64,000 nucleotides of DNA, taken from the NCBI GenBank assembly GCA_916610825.1, contig OU744450.1, forward strand, positions 2,754,578 through 2,818,577, in the 5' to 3' direction. The translations under genes were made by a program, and so were the position numbers. This document shows positions 59,701-64,000 of the stretch, piece after piece. Numbering within the stretch: the stretch's first letter is position 1; each line of letters opens with the position of its first letter. This stretch comes from Haliclystus octoradiatus. Its lineage: Eukaryota > Cnidaria > Staurozoa > Stauromedusae > Haliclystidae. The notes beneath the pieces were generated by a model, which did not search any database, was not told the DNA's origin, and saw nothing but the letters and a program-made list of their open reading frames with translations.

Positions 59701-59829
59701 ATAACTGATAATCAAATAATAAAACGAAAACTTAACATTAAAGAACTAAAAGAACTAACAAAAGATAGAAAAACATGGCGGATTATTGTTGACCGCGCAG
59801 TGTCCTCGTCCTGGGACGGAAAAGCGTGA
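56782..59829 (+). CDS. LINE endonuclease-reverse transcriptase, ~1015 aa
   Basis: The frame is open from 56650, but the first ATG is 56782 (a GTG lies at 56695). N-terminus: apurinic-type endonuclease (GTLNVRGLNSKMKRQQL, AIQETKL, STYAP, IGGDQNAKTG, RNQIDYIIM, YTDHRLV). Centre: reverse transcriptase with LKNGKSPGIDNLNAELLKHG, LRPVILLSVLRKLLA, LLLDMSKAFDTV, GVPQGDCLSPILF and catalytic QQYADDIS. C-terminus: RRLRWYGHLLRLPERTPAKR, a motif seen after RT in several metazoan LINE groups. No internal stop. The enzyme nicks target DNA and primes reverse transcription of its own RNA there. Confidence 0.95.
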   Translation: MTNVNDVTHGIIKNKFNVGTLNVRGLNSKMKRQQLANDMCKYELSILAIQETKLKEEGIFNIQTSDNKKRYEVFHTGNQENRHYGVGIVVEKGLKVEYKTISSRICIATVNLNKIIINKKCNNRNIIFISTYAPTLVTSEKNPKIKEDYYEQLESVIKNVNSRDICIIGGDQNAKTGLGTEEFPQVIGRYGKGVMNSNGRSLAEMLLRNDMMLCNTMFPHKMAHRTTWEAPIRKEDHNDKNGNLRNNPYRNQIDYIIMKVKHKIFIEDSRSYSGIETYTDHRLVKTKLNIRWRKMKYKTPPERLNIQALKDEEKQFDYHQKVVQNLNNIEASNVQEKWLKIVTSCRDAANEVVGTTNKNQKSQNKDIKKLSDKQKELRNKINKTNNKKEKIKLAKERNLIMKEIHFKIQEEEISHIMELVEQIEKLKPDSRRMFQVIKHLQNINSNNRVIVSGKNGVTTDKNEQLNIITKYFEGVFCKTSEKDITTIQPEKMKEPFNPQEVKSAIKSLKNGKSPGIDNLNAELLKHGPAHISQQISDIFNIIAATGEFPKEIKEGLLVPLPKPGKKPGPAAHLRPVILLSVLRKLLAICMLRRCLGKFNKKIPLTQAAYQQGRSTTEQVFSFKILAEKAITSENYQIILLLLDMSKAFDTVRRCDMINILKEILDNDELHMMKILIEDVTLKVKLKETIGKNINSNIGVPQGDCLSPILFVIYLADALKKCNHITNPSHAHDHTYIIGDQHKILIDQQYADDISYITTNQEDNQRIRKRIPDMLKAYNLQVNDTKTEEYVIKRGTGENEDWKNCKYLGSLLDTDKDINRRKILAINSYNKLKYIFESRKVETKTKMRIFRTHVESIFFYNCELWTCTHNHENTIDIFQRKLLRRILNLTWEDKTTNTTLYKMSYQSPWSLEVKARRLRWYGHLLRLPERTPAKRALDEALLFWPKPRGAPKTTWLKIINDDLKALNVEICTKNITDNQIIKRKLNIKELKELTKDRKTWRIIVDRAVSSSWDGKA

Positions 59830-59904
59830 AAGAGAGAGAGAGAGAGTAGTAATTAAAGTATAATGGAAAATATAAAGTAACTTGTAGTAATATAATAAAT
59901 TTAA

Positions 59905-59916
59905 CATCTGACACCA
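59905..59916 (-). other. gypsy primer-binding site
   Basis: TGGTGTCAGATG on the minus strand, directly after the 5' LTR, resembles the tRNA-Leu-type site TGGTGTCAG... used by several metazoan gypsy elements. Confidence 0.65.
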
Positions 59917-60095
59917 TGTCACAATCAAGCTGATAGATTGATAGTATATAATTAAGACTTCAATACAACATGTTCGTACAGTTGTCACGAGGGGAATAAA
60001 CTAAAACATAGGTTACATACATATTCGATAATAGCAGTCACGCTCATATCAGGTTACACTTACTCAGGTTACATACAGTTAAGCTGTACGTAACA
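59917..60095 (-). repeat. gypsy 5' LTR (179 bp)
   Basis: Intact LTR, matching the split one at 50810-52511, followed by the AAGCC target duplication at 60096-60100. Confidence 0.92.
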
Positions 60096-60351
60096 AAGCC
60101 TTCCCTGAATACGCAATCGGATTCAATAAAATCATTGTTATGGTCCTAAGAGACTTAAAAATAAAAATAAAAATAAATCAAAAAATTCTTATCCTTATAT
60201 GGTAAGATATGAAAATTGTATAACTTTATCATTTTAGTATAAATAGTTAATCTGCACCCATAATTTTTTAGACTTGATAATGGCTTTTTGTGAAAGCCGA
60301 AACGTTGTCAAAATACATTCATTAGCGTTAGCATTTATTGTGAAATCTATT
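60096..60351 (-). repeat. right arm of the ~600-bp palindrome
   Basis: Reverse complement of 50460-50708 with small differences (for example an expanded AAATAAAAATA run near 60160-60175). Contains GCCGAAACGTTGTCAAAATAC. Confidence 0.85.
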
Positions 60352-60979
60352 AATCTGAAGACTCTTATCGGTATAAAGATAGAGCCTGAGTTATAGTTTG
60401 GTTGACTGATTGCAGTAGAAGAATATTGAAAAATCTGTAAGCAGACAGTGTTTACAAAATTTTATAAAATTTATTTCAAAGTTTTATTTAATAATTAAAT
60501 AATTATTAACGAATAATTAAATAATTATTAACGAAGCAAATCGCTCAGCAATCAGCATAGCATAGCTGACCATTAAATGGGTTTAACAATATCCTATGTT
60601 TTAAATTTGTACTATTAGCTAGCCAATTGAAACTGTTTTCTTTTGGAATATAGGCATGCAGGCTATCATATTAATTTCTCAATGATTGATGAACAAAACG
60701 TGTCAAATACAACGAAATAGGCTTACTGATGAATCGATGATTTAAAATGTAAAGTTAAAGTTAAATATGAGTAGCAGGTGCAATCAATACGCATCGAATG
60801 CATCATAATGTTCTGTTCTAGATTATTTTAGGCAACACAGCAATTTGAAAGATAACATATCAACGTAGCCTTTATACGATTTTACAAAATCTACTCATTT
60901 CTAATCAAAATATAAGAACGAAGGAAGTCTTCAGCCTATGCCAAAGTCATGTTTTCATACCGATATTTAAGCATCCGAG

Positions 60980-61265
60980 ACATGATTCAAAAACTTACCA
61001 TTTACGTGTGGAAAGCACATTGATATTCATCCAAATCAGTGATTATACTTTGAAAAATCATTCAACATAAATTTTACGATGTAAATATTTGAAATTGCTT
61101 CAAACACTGGTTTCTACTACGATATCAAAACAAAAGTGTAGCTCGTGTGGCACTTTCAACTGCGAAATGGTTTTTTCAAACTTCAAAATGAACGCCAATT
61201 GTCTTCATCGCCTCGTGATTGGTTTAAAAAAGCGGGAAAATGTGAACCATAAAATATTGTTTTTT
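60980..61265 (-). promoter_or_regulatory. candidate KMT5A promoter and first exon
   Basis: On the minus strand an E2F-like TTTCCCGC (61239-61232) is followed by a CCAAT box (AACCAATCAC, near 61225-61216), a pairing common at cell-cycle promoters. Downstream, ACACGTAAATG|GTAAG gives a possible splice donor near 61007. If joined to the KMT5A acceptor near 50402, the whole nested insertion would lie in intron 1. The exon itself is not proven. Confidence 0.3.
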
Positions 61266-62030
61266 ATATAGAAATTTATGGAGGTGAGTTCAACAGGACG
61301 GCAAGCTGCAGAAAATTTCAATCAAAAATCACAAAAATAAAGGCAAGTAAACACTTTGTTTGGGCCCTGATTGTTAAATGTACCCTGTGTTCTAGTCTCA
61401 GACATGAGAACTGTCAGACTAATAGCGGATTTCAGACTATTTCACCTTGTGGAACTCTTGCTCTTGCATTTTCCTCATTGAAATCTATTACAAATGATCT
61501 AGATATTCCAGATTTCAGACTATTTTTGAAATTTTAATTCTCATGTCTGCAGTCTTCAGAGTACTGCAGAGCCACCCCCGAGTTAATATTTCAAGCATCT
61601 CAACCACCAATTGTTTTTTTTCTGTTATCCCTATTACTGCAGTACTATTTATCAATAGAATAATGCTTTTCTGCCCGCAGAGAAGGAAAAAACTCTGTTG
61701 GAAACTTGAAGCACCCGAGGGCAAATATTACGTGGCCACCTTGGCAAATATTCTCTGCGGACTGGGCCGTGTGTGAACAACAAATAAATTGAAAGTATAT
61801 AAATGAGTTTGAAAAGGATTGAAGTAGACATGATATGTTTATGTGCACTGTCAGTTAATAGGCACATTAAAAGTTCATTAAATAAATGACAATTAACTAT
61901 ATTTAAAACCATAAAATAATAATTTCAATAAAACCTCTATATATATATATATATATATACAGTATTTACAAATAATACATTACTCGATACCATGTACAGC
62001 ATACATGATGATAAATATTAACAATCAATA
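61266..62030. other. spacer, no gene resolved
   Basis: Between the tectonic-like gene's end and the KMT5A upstream region. Overlapping short frames at 61515-61912 on both strands are unsupported; a (TA)n run lies at about 61938-61958. Confidence 0.4.
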
Positions 62031-62032
62031 TA

Positions 62033-63930
62033 TTAAATTATATACTTCACGAGACAACCTACTGCTAATGTCAAAATTCCACCAAGGAAGTATCCAAAAG
62101 TATTCTGAAGTTGTCTTTGGTCTAATCCAAATGTTGTGAGAACGTCGTAATGAAAAGTCAGGGGATAAAAAAGTTCGTTTGCGCAAACATTCATTGTGCA
62201 GCCTGCATTAATTTCAGACCTATAGAATTAAAATGATACTGTCAATATCAAATTTTACCAATCAATGTAGCTGCAGTGAAACCTGCATATAACAGCCAGA
62301 TATGAGATGTAAAGAAACTGACCACTTTGTGCAGGTGGTCTTTGAATACAGGGTTAATTAAATATAAACAATATTTTAGGCATTACTGGTACAAGAGTGA
62401 CCAATATAGACAGGTGATTGCTCTATAGAGGTGACTGTTATAATAGGTTTGATTGCAGCTAAACCATGAAATCTGTGCAATTTGAAAATTGTGCAAACAG
62501 ATATGTGGGTGGGAGCTATATATATGTCGTTGTTATAGCAGGTTTAAGTGTATTGTTCACGTTATACTAAGCTAGGACTGTGTGTGTGATATGTGCTAAG
62601 GTGGTTACCATCATTACAAGTTGTCAGTAGGACGCTGTGTAGATTTGCCGATGAGCTGAGGCATCAAAATGGTATCTGACAAGTCCCTCCGCAGATACAA
62701 ACTTATGTCAGCATTGATTTTGTGAATCCCAATGTATTCAACCAGGACTGCAAAATATGCATGTAATATATGCTAATGTGGTCATCATCATTAAAGGAGC
62801 AACATCGACCGGTGGTTGCTACAAGCCTAATTTTGAATCAAGTTCAGCTTATTCCAATGATCAATGTCGGTCATGTCTTCAAATTTCAAGTTTCAGTATG
62901 GTTTCAGGCACAGACGCAATACGAACAACAACTGCGCTCTAAGAGCATAGAGCCCACAGGTCATTTTTGCTCCTATTAAGTACTTCTTAACATGATATCA
63001 GGCAAATTTTGACCAAAATCCGACCAAACATGTTTCAGACTAGCCCCATCAACTGTCAGGATCGTCCAGGTAAGACTTCCCCAATACTTGGACCTGACAA
63101 ACTTGTTTTGCCTGTTTTACCCCTGTGAAAAAATCATTTTTTTGTGGGTTCATCAGTTTATAAACAGTCGCAAAGACTTCATGAACACTTTATGAACCGG
63201 TTCATGAATGTGAAACTGCCTGAAAGTTCATGAATTTTTGGGCAATTTCACGTTCATGAACTCATGAACTTTTTTCACAGGGATAGGTTTGTCAGGTGTC
63301 TGCTTAAAGTGTTTTATCCATCCCTTTGTGTTTTCATGTTTACTACAAAGTTATTGAGTATGGATTTTAAAAGTTGAAATTAATTTTGGGGAAATGTAAA
63401 CACAAGCATATTTATCAATTATCCATTCACCTTTTCTTCACTGCAGGTTCAACAGGTGGGATTTCAATAAATGTAACTGTTGTTGTTAGATCAAACGTCT
63501 GAGTAAAAGATGGTAGATTCGATCCTGTCTGATTGATACACATGTTGTGTGCACCATTTGAACATATAAACTGCCAGGTGTCATCAACAAGCCTAAAATG
63601 AAGATAGAGTTTAGTATATGTTACAACAGTCACCTCTATAGAACGGCAACTGTTCCAATGTCTAAAATTGTATATTCTATTGAATTAGTCTGTATATACC
63701 TCAATGCTACCTGCACACAGTGGTCAATTTATTTACTGTTGATTAGCTGGGTGTTATATACGCTTGTACATATGCCTTACCTGATCTTTACTCCAGCAAT
63801 CTGTCTTTGAAGCACGCCATTGAAAGATCCTGCAACAGCAAAAAGTACTGTGATGTGAACTTTAGAGGGAATGTTATCACATCTACCAGTAGGATGATGA
63901 CCTTGATTTCTTGTTGACGTAGAAGTTTCC
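62033..63930 (-). CDS. tectonic-like transmembrane protein, last three exons
   Basis: Exons 63930-63781, 63592-63431 and 62219-62033 (TAA at 62035-62033); GT-AG, phase 2 at each junction. The encoded 166 residues contain beta-rich motifs (VHITVLFAVAGSFNGVLQRQ, WQFICSNGAH, TTTVTFIEIPPVEP), several cysteines (GCTMNVCANELFYPL) and end in one hydrophobic helix (TFGYFLGGILTLAVGCLVKY) with a very short tail. This fits the C-terminal part of the tectonic family (TCTN1/2/3), extracellular or membrane-anchored proteins of the ciliary transition zone, but the resemblance is partial and from memory. The rest of the gene lies right of the window. Another type I membrane protein is possible. Confidence 0.5.
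62274..62455. mobile_element. mariner-like MITE, diverged copy of the 177-bp family
   Basis: CAGTGAAACCTGCATATAAC at the left, GTTATAATAGGTTTGATTG at the right. It lies in the last intron of the tectonic-like gene. Partial relatives are seen at about 14421-14472, 40518-40643, 63616-63740 and 63969-64000. Confidence 0.75.
63120..63286. mobile_element. TTCATGAAC foldback MITE, diverged subfamily
   Basis: CCCCTGTGAAAAAATCATTT at the left and ACTTTTTTCACAGGG at the right, with paired GTTCATGAA units and a TTTCACGTTCATG block. It lies in the last intron of the tectonic-like gene. Confidence 0.7.
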
Positions 63931-64000
63931 CTAAACAGTTGATAGCAATGTAAGTATTTACAATCGTATACAATGAAACCTGTATAATATATAACAGCTA

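Larger units (their letters stand above)
54733..59846 (+). mobile_element. non-LTR retrotransposon (LINE), full length
   Basis: The 11-bp target duplication TAGTAATTAAA is at 54722-54732 and 59847-59857. It has a 5' region with eight ~200-bp tandem monomers, one long ORF, and a very short 3' end that closes with (GA)n instead of poly(A). It inserted into the gypsy leader on the opposite strand. Features agree with a full-length, young copy; the clade is uncertain (RTE-like by the single ORF and repeat tail). Confidence 0.88.
50810..60095 (-). mobile_element. Ty3/gypsy LTR retrotransposon, internally deleted, host to two later insertions
   Basis: Reading on the minus strand: 5' LTR 60095-59917, primer-binding site TGGTGTCAGATG (59916-59905), leader, gag 54539-53955, zinc knuckles and protease 53954 on, a fused integrase tail, polypurine tract 52524-52512, 3' LTR 52511-50810. 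The AAGCC target duplication is at 50805-50809 and 60096-60100. RT, RNase H and most of integrase are missing without loss of frame. The leader is interrupted by a LINE (54733-59846) and the 3' LTR by a short LTR element (50855-52372). Confidence 0.9.

Noticed and set aside
61515-61912. Overlapping short frames on both strands as a gene between KMT5A and the tectonic-like gene
   Set aside because: No domain, no splice structure, and frames overlap on opposite strands.

Overview
The window is nuclear DNA of an AT-rich invertebrate animal. Its genes are split by GT-AG introns and it encodes a mitochondrial-type cytochrome P450, a histone H4K20 methyltransferase (KMT5A) and a tectonic-like ciliary membrane protein. 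Repeats occupy much of the rest. The species cannot be fixed from the sequence; a marine invertebrate (for example a tunicate or another non-vertebrate bilaterian) fits. All five host genes or gene parts lie on the minus strand.

Region by region. 1-7 kb: first exon of one mitochondrial P450 (P450-B, 692-1158), inside a thicket of ~470-bp inverted repeats and a ~190-bp satellite. 7.1-12.3 kb: a young Ty1/copia retrotransposon with apparently identical LTRs and a 5-bp target duplication, itself broken by an ~0.8-kb DNA-transposon relic and a 17-bp duplication. It sits in one arm of a large inverted duplication whose other arm (1199-2557) keeps the empty site. 14.3-24.6 kb: a complete 9-exon mitochondrial P450 (P450-A, 529 aa), with an inverted scrap of a paralogue's last exon in intron 7. 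26.0-34.7 kb: a complete 8.7-kb Mutator-like element (9-bp target duplication, ~110-bp terminal inverted repeats, SWIM-zinc-finger transposase with introns and stop codons, PHD-like exon cut by a hAT-type MITE, ~650 bp of AAT repeats). 34.85-37.06 kb: a 101-bp satellite in which each of 21 units carries the conserved core and a foldable stem III of a type I hammerhead ribozyme. This is the most notable object here. 38.9-45.7 kb: a 6-exon gene for an 874-aa coiled-coil protein. 46.7-50.4 kb: KMT5A, 403 aa. 50.46-60.35 kb: a Russian-doll insertion. A ~600-bp palindrome was hit by a Ty3/gypsy element (deleted for RT, RNase H and most of integrase), whose leader was hit by a full-length non-LTR retrotransposon (LINE) and whose LTR was hit by a short non-coding LTR element. 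61.0-61.3 kb: possible KMT5A promoter. 62.0-63.9 kb: last three exons of a tectonic-like gene that continues past the right edge.

The host genes do not form a pathway. P450-A and P450-B are tandem paralogues. KMT5A acts in chromatin and the tectonic-like protein at the ciliary base. Introns and spacers carry several MITE families (177-bp and ~185-bp mariner-like, TTCATGAAC foldbacks, a Harbinger-type element) and two tRNA-derived SINEs.
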